Source: Schistosoma haematobium
Lineage: Eukaryota > Platyhelminthes > Trematoda > Strigeidida > Schistosomatidae
NCBI RefSeq assembly: GCF_000699445.3
Contig: NW_026137038.1
Coordinates: 1-64,000 of the forward strand
Direction: 5' to 3'
DNA: 64,000 bases
Shown: positions 46,772-59,050 of the stretch, in pieces
How positions within the stretch are numbered: position 1 is the first letter of the stretch
How the letters are laid out: the number at the start of each line of letters is the position of its first letter
The notes under the pieces: model-generated
Databases searched by the model: none
Seen by the model: only the letters and a program-made list of their open reading frames with translations
What the model was told of the DNA's origin: nothing
Made by a program: the position numbers and the translations under genes

Positions 46772-46985
46772 AAAATGAAAATAAATTTTCTAACTACTCA
46801 CATTTGTGTTTTTGATTGTTTTACCGGTCGATAGTGTATGGGGTATCGTACGTGTTACCGTGCGATGAATGTAAATCGCATGGAAATCTCATGAATAATA
46901 AATTCCAGGGAGTCGAACATTTCAGAGCACAGATTGTGAGAAATCTCGACTACTGAGCGTTCACGACAGTATTTGATCTCGGATA

Positions 46986-47331
46986 AACAGAAGCAGCAAT
47001 AGTAGAAATGGAAGTAGTAGTAGTAGTAGTAGTAGTAATAGTAGAAGTATTAGGATTAATAATATTGGTAGTATTAGAAGTAGTAGTAGTAGTAATAGTA
47101 TTAGAAGTAGTAGACTAATACTAGTAGTAGTATTAGTATTAGTATTGGTATTAGTAATAGTCTTGGTATTAATCGTAGTATTGGTAGTAGTCGTCGTAGT
47201 ATTATTATAAGTATTGGTAGTAGAAGTAGTAGTAGTAGTCCGAGTAGTATTGTTAGTAGTAGTTTTTGAAATATCAGTAGTTCTAATAGCAGCAGTAGTG
47301 GTATTGTTATTATTATTATTATTATTACGAA
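46986..47331. repeat. (AGT)n/(ATT)n tract next to PLE-3
   Basis: Same tract as 38,771-39,136 but with a much shorter pure AGT run (about 8 units at 47,013-47,037), showing length instability. Confidence 0.85.
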
Positions 47332-47342
47332 TATTAACTTAC

Positions 47343-47585
47343 TCAGTGAATTTCCTCCATGAATGGATGCTCATCACCTATTCTTATTGGATCATTTGAT
47401 TTTATTTGTTTTTGCAACCACTTAGGTACATGTTCGCACACCCTAATTTGGAGATCACGATTACTCCTCCACATGTATATGTGGCCACACACACATTCAA
47501 ATCGATAAACACAGTGGCATGTGACGCAATCATTTCCGTGTGTTTTACGTTTTCGCTGAGACATGGACATTGTTTTCTCTTTCAC
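47343..47585 (-). pseudogene. PLE-3 GIY-YIG endonuclease remnant
   Basis: As PLE-2, with Asn for Lys (HGNDC) and VYRFECVCGHIYMW; the YIG glycine is changed here too. Confidence 0.75.
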
Positions 47586-47638
47586 AAAGACCTTTGCTGC
47601 GTAATACGTCCTGTTAACAACTTATTTAAGCCTTTGTT

Positions 47639-47982
47639 TCAGTTAAAAGCTAGTTGAATCACCTCCAAACCGAAAAATGATGTAGACAGGTTCCTTTCTG
47701 CCAAGGTTATAGTAGGCCTCAGTATACCGTGACCTTTCCATCTATTTATGAATTTTAAGGGATAGCCAGTTTCCACTAATGTTTTGTTTAACAACCTAAC
47801 GTCGTCATCGATAGCGTCGTTTGTGCAAACACGATTAATCCTATTAAACAGACCGCTCATCGAACCTCATTTGTATTGCACTGGGCAGTAACTATTGTGA
47901 CTAAGGTATTGGCCCGTCAACGTTGGTTTTCGAAAGATGGATCGTCTGCTTGAACCATCTTCTCGTCTACTTGTTAGCATAT
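47639..47982 (-). pseudogene. PLE-3 RT thumb/connector
   Basis: As PLE-2 (SGLFNRINRVCTNDA; upstream RKPTLTGQYL in another frame). Confidence 0.7.
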
Positions 47983-48019
47983 CTAACAAGAGAAGCCGGT
48001 CATTCTTCTCCTCTTCACA

Positions 48020-48867
48020 TCAAAGGCTGATGTGATTTCGCAGAGTAATAAGTCTACTCAATAAACAATTCATTTCGTCCTTTCTTTCACAGATAACTAA
48101 GGTGTCATCTTCATATCTCTTATAAACAGACATGTTTACAACTAGGTCTTCAGCTAGATTTGCAACATGTGTTATGAACACGTCTGCTATTAATGGTCTA
48201 ATGGACCAACCATAGCAACCAGTCGATCTGGCAAAACTATTCACCTCCAAATATGAACTGGACGTTGTCAGTACATAATAGTGCTAAATCTTTAAGAATT
48301 TTTAAAGGAACAGGTAATTTTTTCAAGGCTGTTCAAAGAAGTGTGGTCACATAATATATCAATAGTCGTTTTCAGAGGTATATTTGTGAACAGGGAATTC
48401 ACGTCAAATGAACACATTGTCTTTCTCTTGATATTAATATCACATAAATGATCGACCAAGTCAAAAGAATCGTTCACAGAATACTTATATAAACGTGTTC
48501 CAACAGCATCCAGTAATTTAGCTCGGTTATGTGTAGGTGATCGACGCACTGATAAAATTGGGCGTAAACAAACGTTTGGTTTGTGCATTTTATGTAATCC
48601 ATGTAAATGACCATACTCAGAACCAATAGGTTCCAGGAAATTAAATTCCTCCCTACCAATAATATTCATGTGTAGCAGCTTCACTATGTTTGGATTTATT
48701 CTTCCCTCTACTTTGCTAATACCTGCAAATTCACCATCAGGCATAAATTTACTTTCATCACTGAGAATCGATAATGTCTTACCTTTACATTCACATTTGT
48801 TCTTGACAACCACACCGGATCTTTTATCAGGCTTTAACAAGACAACATCAGGGTTCGTTCGTACTTA
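48020..48867 (-). pseudogene. PLE-3 reverse transcriptase
   Basis: As PLE-2: FDVNSLFTN in the first half, YEDD in the second; one private Pro to Ala change (LLDAVGTRLY). Confidence 0.82.
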
Positions 48868-50121
48868 TTTTAGTGACTTAAAATACTGAATAGTTAATAT
48901 GCTTCTCTGCTTTGGTCCACGATTAAGCAATTGGTGGGCTATATCCAACAGTTTACATTGGTCTCAGCTTTGATTATTTAAAGACGTAGGGGTTAGCGTA
49001 CTCAGTTGATCCAGTATCCGACACTGGATGTCAATTAGTCAAGTAAGAACAGGTGAAATCCCACATCCACATAAAAACTAATTCATGCCCACTGCTAAAC
49101 CAACAAATTCGAACGTGACACGGATAAATATTCATCAAACTTTAGTTATTTCTACTGGAATTCATTAAGTATTTCGCTTTTATTCACTTTCATTACCAAC
49201 ATGATTGTCTGTGGATTCGAAACGGTCTAACGAATTACCAACAATCTCAAATAGCCTAGAACTTCCACAACACCCAATCAACAAGTACAATTCTAATTAG
49301 TCACAACAAAACTCTATTGGATAATTATGACAGATTAAAAGACAACACAAAACATTTAACTGTACAGTATTTATATTGTTCCATTGTTCCAACAACTGAC
49401 ACAGACTGTTTATCTGTCCACGTGTCTATAATGTGCTCTTAGTTCATTGTAATTGTCACATCCTCTCAATTGTTCAAAATTCTCATTCTCGCTTTCTCCT
49501 CTTATCTGAAATCAGCATTTATCTACAGAGTCATCATTATTCAGGGAATCATTGGTGTCCAAATTGCGACTACCTGTCTCAAGTTCACAATTATCTACAC
49601 CATAAAATTTAGTTAAACACAAAACAGAGCTAAAATTAAAATCACTTACTTCACTAGCTTCCACTCGTTACACGTGTCCGTTATCAACTGAATGAGCAGT
49701 TCAATCAACAACCACTATCATCCGATTACACATAATCTGAATTATAATTCCCGTAGATGGTCGATAGCCCTCACTCACTTGTTCAAAATCGCGCGGATAA
49801 CTGTACTGATAGATGGACTTTCTCACCTCGACAGAAACTGCCAAAACAGTGTGGCAGATGCCACTGAGTTGAGAAACACCCCATGAAAATACTCTCACAG
49901 AGTCGGACACATCCACAGGTGCCTTGGTCAAAGTGACGACAACAACAACAACAACAAAATAATAACAGTCTACACACGGACCAAAATTAGAAAACATACA
50001 TGGATATGAAGAAGTCTACCAGGAAAACTGAATCTTCACTGGTAAGCATACATCCAGGATTAACACAGGTCATCTGACCTACTATTATTCTTATTACGGA
50101 CGACTATACTGCATCCTCAAG

Positions 50122-53100
50122 TTTATGGTGACGTATATTCAATGATTTTTGGTAAAGAGAAAATAAAAACAGTATTTTCTCTCTAGTTTGTCACACTTTA
50201 TATGTAACCACATTTTCATACAATATCTGTTGTTTTTCTGTATTACTTGTTAATAACGATGATAATTGTTTCGATGAATATATACGATTTTACTACCGCG
50301 AGGTTTAGAAATATGAACCGCTATCTGCAGGACAGCGCTCTAGATGTATCGCGACACATTTTTGCGCTTCTTTTCATTTTTGCTTTGTGGACAACCAAAT
50401 TTTGAAATTAGTTGCGAATAAATTCGAAAGTCTGTTTTCCGTTTTCATAATTAAGTGAAAAGTGGTTTTTTCGTTTTGCGTTACATGGTATCGCGGTCCT
50501 TGAAAATTCATTATTCAGGTGCTGCTATAATAGTTTTTTCGTGTTTGCATAGCAGACTAGCAATTATTTATACTCAGGTATACATTGATGGTAAAAAATC
50601 TTTTATTTTTATATGAAATAGCATGATTCAGGCATATATCGGCATAAAATTGTATAGTCGTCAAGGCTACCAAAACTGCGTTACAACTAACGATACCATG
50701 GTAAGATTTATCGTTTTTCCTATCTTTATCACAATTTCTGCTGATTTTCACTGTTTTGTTCGACTTCTATGGCACAAATAGGTTTATAGTGAAAACATAA
50801 GGTGTCCTGAGTGTTGTAAATATTATGTATATGCTATAAATGATAATAACACATACCAAGATGTTAATATCACCTTCCACAGTTAGATATATTAGCTACT
50901 AGATGATTATATTGCAGGAAATAAATCATAATCATGCGGAAGAGGTATAATTATGTGGATATTTTACCAGAGACCAAGCTAAGATAGCATTACTACCTCT
51001 TGTGTAGATCTACACAAGTATTTGGCTGTACCAAAGCATGTCATTGAGATATGGTTGTGACTTTTTTTCTTTTTTTAATTCAGAATTCACGGGACAACTA
51101 CCTCAATTCTCAATAGCCGTGCAATTGTTTTGATGTTCTACCTACATTTCAATAAACATTATTTTTCAAACAGCTTACTTTCTTACTTACATGGGAAACT
51201 GTAGAAGTGTTGAGAATGTGTGTTTGAGTGTCGGTGAACTTTTGATTAAATGCACATTCCTTATAAATAATACATCACCTGTTCCTTCTTTTGCAGATAA
51301 TTTAAAATAACAATGAATTAGCAATTGCATTGGATATGCAAAACAATCGATGCTTAAGCTTCTGCTCTAGTGTTGTACAATAATACGCTTTACCTTTTAA
51401 ATGAAATTTTTCAAAAATATGCCGGTTTTCCACTGCATTGCAGATTTATTTTGGTCTGTTGTTGAAAATAAAGGCAAATATAAGAGACCTTTGGGGTTAT
51501 GTCAATGGATGGAAAATAGGAGTTCTGTGTGTATTTAGGCGAAAAGTAGACAATTCAGCGGACATTTGGGCGAAAAGTGAGTAATTTATCGACAAAACGG
51601 CGAAAAGGGGAAATCCGCATTATTTCCCCGGACAGGCGAAAAAGGTGACATTCTGATGCGTTTTCCCTTTCGCTACCAAAGCATTTACCCCTTTATTTCC
51701 CTTTTGGGTTGTCTGGGGAGCTACAATGTTTTGGCTGCCGGTATTATTGCAAAAATACCTAATAGCAGAAATAAGTACCGATATAAAGCTGTCACGAGAA
51801 AGCACTGAAAAGTACGACTCGATAGTCAAGATATCTTGATCTAAGGTGACCAGATTGTGTGAGATCCTATGTGATGATCTTCGGAAATCAACCAAGGCCT
51901 GTCTAGCTTACGTGCTGATGCCGTAAATGACAATTACTCGTAACTTACGTGAGACTAGAATAGAATATGCATCAAGAATTGCAGGTTACACAGGACGATT
52001 CAAAGTAAATTCACACAGCAGTCTTTATATATGTTCATCGTCTAAGTTTCCGAAGTGCAACCTGTCCAAAGAATTAAATAATACAATCCGTGTATGTTGT
52101 AACCCAGACTTTCCTAAGCAACGCAAGAGATAAAGGAAATAAGCGTGATTGACTATCCAAAGGAAGGGTGTGCTAAATGCACTTTCGATCTGTAATTGAA
52201 TACTGGTTTCTGTTTTTATACTAGTTTCTGGTAAACATTTATACTGAAATAACTTTCCTGTCCATCTTATTCCCAGCTAGCTTCGCAAGCGTTCACAGAC
52301 CTAACGGGAACAATTCCTGAGAAATAGAAGTTATTTATTAATGGATCATTTGTGCTAGATTCAAACTTTAATAAACGTTTTCATTTATAACACACCAGTC
52401 TTTTAATTACGGCAATTCGTATCTATCGTGACAGGTCGAAATTCGAACTACTAGTATGGTATACCATGTTCAAGGTAGCAGTATTTGGTAAACGGTATGT
52501 ATGACTAATCGCGTGTGCGCCAAACTGGTAATTATTACACAAGAACGCGAAACAACACTCCTGTCTCACGCTATAAGAATAAGTCAATGGCCATATAAAT
52601 GAATTTATGTAAAACTAAAAAGATTACAATATTAGAACTTGTTATCAAGAAGCATAGCTATGGTCTGTATTAACAATGGATTCTGACGTTGTAGCTCGTC
52701 ATTAGCACCAATTGAACTCATCACTTGTGCGCATGTCTTCCGATGCTTCGAGGCATGAACGGATGAGTTTACTTGCCAAAGGTTCACTAAGAGCATGGAT
52801 TGAGTGGTAGTTGGTAGTGAACTTCCCTAGCAGATCATCACTCCCTGTAGAGATTGAGATGTTGTCCAGCGCACGAAGAACCAGGTCCGTTATGCATTTT
52901 CTTGTCCACTTGTTGCTATGTCGAAATAAGTCTACAAAACTTATAGAGATAAAGGAACAAACATACCTCCACGAATCAGATCTTTAGAATGTGCATATAA
53001 AATATGACTACAGGGCAGCATGTAGTCATTGAAACGCAATATTTCGACCTGAAGGATAAATTCATTTGAAGTAAGGCATACGTAGATGACCGACGTCGTC

Positions 53101-54085
53101 TCCTTTGCCTAGGTTGTGTTGGCGAGTTAGAAGTTGTATGCTCTTCAGAAGAATGATTATTACTATCATCATCTACATCCTGAACGCAAGCATATGACTC
53201 TGAGGAACTGCGTTTACGTCCATATGTACAGACATATCTCACGAAAAAGTACTTTAGAGTTGGATCATCACTGTTCTTTTTGCATACTGACATAACGTAC
53301 TCAGTATGCGTATGCTAAAAAAATAATTATTAACCGCAGAAGTCATATTACCTTATGTACTTCTTTCAAACAGGTCTCAAAATTGTCCCAACTTGTAAAT
53401 CTTCGAGATAACATAATATCGTTGGAGATTCGTCCTATATCATGCATCATCACGATGGCATCGTCTTCGTTACTTGAAGAATGAACGTTACCAGACATGG
53501 TGTGGCTGAACTCAATTCAAATCTAAAAATGTCTTGATTTGACCGCTTCTGAAAATTTCCACGAATTGTCGATGTGACGCACCAATCATTTTGCGACAGT
53601 TTGACCTTCAAGTGCTTGGAACCCCTATCAGTGGACGATACCCTAGAGCGTTGCCTATCTGCACCGTTTGTTCTTCTGCCTTATTGACCACGGTTTTTGA
53701 TTAAAGACTATAATAGTGTTATAACATTCCTTTAGCCGTTCCGAACACCACGTTGGAATTCTGGCACGGATTATTATATTATAATACTATTGACGATATC
53801 TATCTCAATACACCGTTGGTGCAATTGCAGAGGAACCTCCGTTAATCGAGTGAACTTATTTGTGGTTGTTGTTCACACGAAGCAGCTCACTAGTAACATT
53901 TATTCTATAATAACTGTTATTGTCTGTTTGTAATATACCATTTGTATCATAACTATATTTTGTTACTCTTGGTTTTACTCACAGACACACTTTGGTGTTT
54001 TTTATTAATTATTTTTGGTATATTATTAATAAACTAGTGTATTGACATAACGTTTATAAGCTCCTTTTGTTGGGAACCACCACAA
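50122..54085 (-). mobile_element. Element M, copy 2
   Basis: Direct repeat of M-1 (offset 8,192 falling to 8,189 after a 3-bp difference near 44,447), with scattered substitutions and small indels, more of them toward the right end. Its right-hand 430 bp form part of the left palindrome arm. Confidence 0.6.
52702..53498 (-). pseudogene. M-2 MULE/ZSWIM-like protein fragments
   Basis: Exon 1 53,498-53,352 (49 codons, same as M-1), 37-nt intron, exon 2 from 53,314, SWIM-like frame 53,051-52,941, last exon to a stop at 52,702. The splice sites are conserved relative to M-1. Catalytic core absent. Confidence 0.45.
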
Positions 54086-54693
54086 AGTCCAGCGAATTCC
54101 GTCTAGTTGATGTTAAATTTAGTTCTCGTGAAAATGTCAGTCATATTCCGACCAAGAGCAGTGCATGAGCAAACTCTGGTCATCCTTCTTATCCCGATGT
54201 TTGTACAGTGTCCACTCTTGCCATTTGCTTAATGCAAACTTACGTTTTTCATTCGTATTCCACAATGAGATATGCTCACCGAATCAGTCTTCATGACTAT
54301 CGTAAACGGCTGACTGACTAACGATTTCCGTCATTTTACTCCTCACTTTCATCATCGTTCTCATAAATCCCATTGGTTTCAAACATACATTCTTGATTCA
54401 TTTACAGCCACGTGACTCGATTGACTTTTTCTATTCAAATTTGAATGGGAATAGTCTAAACGTATGTCAAGTCTATATAATATCAGTCTAGAGCGATGAC
54501 AATCAGTTTGTAAAAACGCATTTGCCGAGCGGTCTGATCATATAACGCTCGCAAATAAGTGATTATATCTATGGACAGTCATATGGATTGTGGACAAAAC
54601 TGTCTTAATGATTGCTATTACCATTATTTCTACTGCAACTGCTACTACTATTGCTATCAATACTACCAATGTGATTACTACCACTATTACTAC
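54086..54693 (+). repeat. T cassette, copy 3a (truncated at palindrome centre)
   Basis: T upstream region with E-box (54,409) and TATATAA (54,474-54,480), then the start of the Tyr-rich frame. The cassette stops at the centre; its basic tail and 3' end are lost. Confidence 0.8.
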
Positions 54694-54807
54694 AATTATC
54701 AGTATTGTTACTACAGTAATAATAATAGTGGTAGTAATCACATTGATAGTATTGATAGCAATAGTAGTAGCAGTTGCAGTAGAAATAATGGTAATAGCAA
54801 TCATTAA
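54571..54807 (+). pseudogene. Truncated Tyr/Cys-rich ORF, T copy 3a
   Basis: Starts MDSHMDCGQNCLNDCYYHYF, more Cys-rich than copies 1, 2 and 4 (Ser to Cys changes). After the palindrome centre the frame runs on into the antisense of its own repeat as a Ser/Asn-rich stretch, so it is chimeric and not a normal product. Confidence 0.6.
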
Positions 54808-54841
54808 GACAGTTTTGTCCACAATCCATATGACTGTCCAT
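54605..54841 (-). pseudogene. Truncated Tyr/Cys-rich ORF, T copy 3b (inverted)
   Basis: Mirror image of copy 3a starting with ATG at 54,841 on the minus strand; same Cys-rich start. The two truncated frames face each other across the 22-bp spacer and overlap. Confidence 0.6.
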
Positions 54842-55340
54842 AGATATAATCACTTATTTGCGAGCGTTATATGATCAGACCGCTCGGCAAATGCGTTTTT
54901 ACAAACTGATTGTCATCGCTCTAGACTGATATTATATAGACTTGACATACGTTTAGACTATTCCCATTCAAATTTGAATAGAAAAAGTCAATCGAGTCAC
55001 GTGGCTGTAAATCAATCAAGAATGTATGTTTGAAACCAATGGGATTTATGAGAACGATGATGAAAGTGAGGAGTAAAATGACGGAAATCGTTAGTCAGTC
55101 AGCCGTTTACGATAGTCATGAAGACTGATTCGGTGAGCATAATCTCATTGTGGAATACGAATGAAAAACGTAAGTTTGCATTAAGCAAATGGCCAGAGTA
55201 GAAGTGGACACTGTACAAACATCATGGGATAAGAAGGATGACCAGGTTTGCTCATGCACTGCTCTTGGACTGGTCGGAATATGACTGACATTTTCACGAG
55301 AACTAAATTTAACATCAACTAGACGGGAATTCGCTGGACC
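54716..55340 (-). repeat. T cassette, copy 3b (inverted, truncated)
   Basis: Inverted T upstream region, with TATA at 54,932-54,938 and E-box at 54,998-55,003 on the minus strand, ending at the M boundary TGGACC|TTGTGGTGG. Confidence 0.8.
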
Positions 55341-55980
55341 TTGTGGTGGTTCCCAACAAAAGGAGCTTATAAACGTTATGTCAATACACTAGTTTATTAA
55401 TAATATACCAAAAATAATTAATAGTAAAAAACACCAAAGTGTGTCTGTGAGTAAAAACCAAGAGTAACAAAATATAGTTATGATACAAATGGTATATTAT
55501 ACAAACAGACAATAACAGTTACTATAGAATAAATGTTACTTGTGAGCTGCTTCGTGAGAACAACAACCACAAATAAGTTCACTTGATTAACGAAGGTTCC
55601 TCTGCAAGTAATTGCACCAACGGTGTATTGAGATAGATATCGTCCAATAGTATTATAATATAATAATCCGTGCCAGAATTCCAACGTGGTGTTCGGAACG
55701 GCTAAAGGAATGTTATAACACTATTATAGTCTTTAATCAAAAACCGTGGTCAATAAAGCATAAGAAAAACCGTGCAGATAGCCGTTCATATTTCTAAACC
55801 TCGCGGTAGTAAAATCGTATATAATCATCGAAACAATTATCATCGTTATTAACAAGTAATACAGAAAAACAACAGATATTGTATGAAAATGTGGTTACAT
55901 ATAAAGTGTGACAAACTAGAGAGAAAATACGGTTTTTATTTTCTCTTTACCAAAAATCATTGAATATACGTCACCATAAA
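55341..55980 (+). mobile_element. Element M, copy 3 (inverted, internally deleted to 640 bp)
   Basis: Keeps about 440 bp of one end and 200 bp of the other end of M. The join is at TGCAGATAG (55,773-55,781), a 9-bp sequence present at both deletion endpoints in M-1 (45,471-45,479 and 42,128-42,136 in opposite reading). About 3.3 kb including all coding pieces is gone, making a MITE-like derivative. Confidence 0.8.
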
Positions 55981-57233
55981 CTTGAGGATGCAGTATAGTC
56001 GTCCGTAATAAGAATAATAGTAGGTCAGATGACCTGTGTTAATCCTGGATGTATGCTTACCAGTGAAGATTCAGTTTTCCTGGTAGACTTCTTCATATCC
56101 ATGTATGTTTTCTAATTTTGGTCCGTGTGTAGACTGTTATTATTTTTGTTGTTGTTGTTGTCGTCACTTTGACCAAGGCACCTGTGGATGTGTCCGACTC
56201 TGTGAGAGTATTTTCATGGGGTGTTTCTCAACTCAGTGGCATCTGCCACACTGTTTTGGCAGTTTCTGTCGAGGTGAGAAAGTCCATCTATCAGTACAGT
56301 TATCCGCGCGATTTTGAACAAGTGAGTGAGGGCTATCGACCATCTACGGGAATTATAATTCAGATTATGTGTAATCGGATGATAGTGGTTGTTGATTGAA
56401 CTGCTCATTCAGTTGATAGCGGACACGTGTAACGAGTGGAAGCTAATGAAGTAAGTGATTTTAATTTTAGCTCTGTTTTGTGTTTAACTAAATTTTATGG
56501 TGTAGATAATTGTGAACTTGAGACAGGTAGTCGCAATTTGGACACCAATGATTCCCCTGAATAATGATGACTCTGTAGATAAATGCTGATTTCAGATAAG
56601 AGGAGAAAGCGAGAATGAGAATTTTGAACAATTGAGAGGATGTGACAATTACAATGAACTAAGAGCACATTATAGACACGTGGACAGATAAACAGTCTGT
56701 GTCAGTTGTTGGAACAATGGAACAATATAAATACTGTACAGTTAAATGTTTTGTGTTGTCTTTTAATCTGTCATAATTATCCAATAGAGTTTTGTTGTGA
56801 CTAATTAGAATTGTACTTGTTGATTGGGTGTTGTGGAAGTTCTAGGCTATTTGAGATTGTTGGTAATTCGTTAGACCGTTTCGAATCCACAGACAATCAT
56901 GTTGGTAATGAAAGTGAATAAAAGCGAAATACTTATTGAATTCCAGTAGAAATAACTAAAGTTTGATGAATATTTATCCGTGTCACGTTCGAATTTGTTG
57001 GTTTAGCAGTGGGCATGAATTAGTTTTTATGTGGATGTGGGATTTCACCTGTTCTTACTTGACTAATTGACATCCAGTGTCGGATACTGGATCAACTGAG
57101 TACGCTAACCCCTACGTCTTTAAATAATCAAAGCTGAGACCAATGTAAACTGTTGGATATAGCCCACCAATTGCTTAATCGTGGACCAAAGCAGAGAAGC
57201 ATATTAACTATTCAGTATTTTAAGTCACTAAAA

Positions 57234-58081
57234 TAAGTACGAACGAACCCTGATGTTGTCTTGTTAAAGCCTGATAAAAGATCCGGTGTGGTTGTCAAGA
57301 ACAAATGTGAATGTAAAGGTAAGACATTATCGATTCTCAGTGATGAAAGTAAATTTATGCCTGATGGTGAATTTGCAGGTATTAGCAAAGTAGAGGGAAG
57401 AATAAATCCAAACATAGTGAAGCTGCTACACATGAATATTATTGGTAGGGAGGAATTTAATTTCCTGGAACCTATTGGTTCTGAGTATGGTCATTTACAT
57501 GGATTACATAAAATGCACAAACCAAACGTTTGTTTACGCCCAATTTTATCAGTGCGTCGATCACCTACACATAACCGAGCTAAATTACTGGATGCTGTTG
57601 GAACACGTTTATATAAGTATTCTGTGAACGATTCTTTTGACTTGGTCGATCATTTATGTGATATTAATATCAAGAGAAAGACAATGTGTTCATTTGACGT
57701 GAATTCCCTGTTCACAAATATACCTCTGAAAACGACTATTGATATATTATGTGACCACACTTCTTTGAACAGCCTTGAAAAAATTACCTGTTCCTTTAAA
57801 AATTCTTAAAGATTTAGCACTATTATGTACTGACAACGTCCAGTTCATATTTGGAGGTGAATAGTTTTGCCAGATCGACTGGTTGCTATGGTTGGTCCAT
57901 TAGACCATTAATAGCAGACGTGTTCATAACACATGTTGCAAATCTAGCTGAAGACCTAGTTGTAAACATGTCTGTTTATAAGAGATATGAAGATGACACC
58001 TTAGTTATCTGTGAAAGAAAGGACGAAATGAATTGTTTATTGAGTAGACTTATTACTCTGCGAAATCACATCAGCCTTTGA
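57234..58081 (+). pseudogene. PLE-4 reverse transcriptase
   Basis: First half to 57,809 (VVLLKPDKRSG, KMHKPNVCLRPI, FDVNSLFTN), second half 57,851-58,081 (ADVFITHV, YEDDTLVIC); broken between them by the same T/A-run as in PLE-2 and PLE-3. Confidence 0.82.
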
Positions 58082-58118
58082 TGTGAAGAGGAGAAGAATG
58101 ACCGGCTTCTCTTCTTAG

Positions 58119-58462
58119 ATATGCTAACAAGTAGACGAGAAGATGGTTCAAGCAGACGATCCATCTTTCGAAAACCAACGTTGACGGGCCAATACCTTAG
58201 TCACAATAGTTACTGCCCAGTGCAATACAAATGAGGTTCGATGAGCGGTCTGTTTAATAGGATTAATCGTGTTTGCACAAACGACGCTATCGATGACGAC
58301 GTTAGGTTGTTAAACAAAACATTAGTGGAAACTGGCTATCCCTTAAAATTCATAAATAGATGGAAAGGTCACGGTATACTGAGGCCTACTATAACCTTGG
58401 CAGAAAGGAACCTGTCTACATCATTTTTCGGTTTGGAGGTGATTCAAATAGCTTTTTACTGA
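58119..58462 (+). pseudogene. PLE-4 RT thumb/connector
   Basis: RKPTLTGQYL-like piece near 58,170-58,200, then SGLFNRINRVCTNDA to 58,462. Confidence 0.7.
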
Positions 58463-58515
58463 AACAAAGGCTTAAATAAGTTGTTAACAGGACGTATTAC
58501 GCAGCAAAGGTCTTT

Positions 58516-58758
58516 GTGAAAGAGAAAACAATGTCCATGTCTCAGCGAAAACGTAAAACACACGGAAATGATTGCGTCACATGCCACTGTGTTTATCGAT
58601 TTGAATGTGTGTGTGGCCACATATACATGTGGAGGAGTAATCGTGATCTCCAAATTAGGGTGTGCGAACATGTACCTAAGTGGTTGCAAAAACAAATAAA
58701 ATCAAATGATCCAATAAGAATAGGTGATGAGCATCCATTCATGGAGGAAATTCACTGA
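58516..58758 (+). pseudogene. PLE-4 GIY-YIG endonuclease remnant
   Basis: Identical in type to PLE-3 (VYRFECVCGHIYMW); ends EEIH just before the tail. Confidence 0.75.
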
Positions 58759-58768
58759 GTAAGTTAAT

Positions 58769-59050
58769 ATTCGTAATAATAATAATAATAATAACAATAC
58801 CACTACTGCTGCTATTAGAACTACTGATATTTCAAAAACTACTACTAACAATACTACTCGGACTACTACTACTACTTCTACTACCAATACTTATAATAAT
58901 ACTACGACGACTACTACCAATACTACGATTAATACCAAGACTAATACTAATAACCATACTAATACTATTACTACTACTACTACTACTACTACTTCTATTA
59001 CTACTAATTTTTATACTACTACTTCGATTTCTACTATTGCTGCTTCTGTT
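58769..59050. repeat. (AAT)n/(ACT)n tract next to PLE-4
   Basis: Inverted counterpart of 46,986-47,331 with short triplet runs. Confidence 0.85.

Larger units (their letters stand above)
45910..46985 (+). repeat. T cassette, copy 2
   Basis: Begins GTCCAGCGAATTCCCGTC as copy 1 does (GTCGAGCGAATTCCC at 37,684). Between the two starts lie 8,226 bp. Confidence 0.8.
47332..50121 (-). mobile_element. Penelope-like element PLE-3
   Basis: Direct repeat of PLE-2 at an offset of 8,192 bp, including frame breaks. Ends TCCTCAAG at 50,121 where M-2 begins. Confidence 0.85.
53654..55781. repeat. Palindrome (inverted repeat, about 1.05-kb arms, 22-bp spacer)
   Basis: Left arm 53,654-54,693, right arm 54,716-55,781, spacer 54,694-54,715. 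Both arms run from the M terminal segment through the T upstream region into the Tyr-rich frame. The left arm has several small deletions (for example AGTCC lost near 54,158) that the right arm lacks. Beyond the right arm the inverted order continues with M left end, PLE and T. Confidence 0.9.
55981..58768 (+). mobile_element. Penelope-like element PLE-4 (inverted)
   Basis: Plus-strand copy corresponding to PLE-3 (shares the LLDAVGTRLY change). Starts CTTGAGGATGCAG at the M-3 boundary and ends at the (AAT)n tail. Confidence 0.85.
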
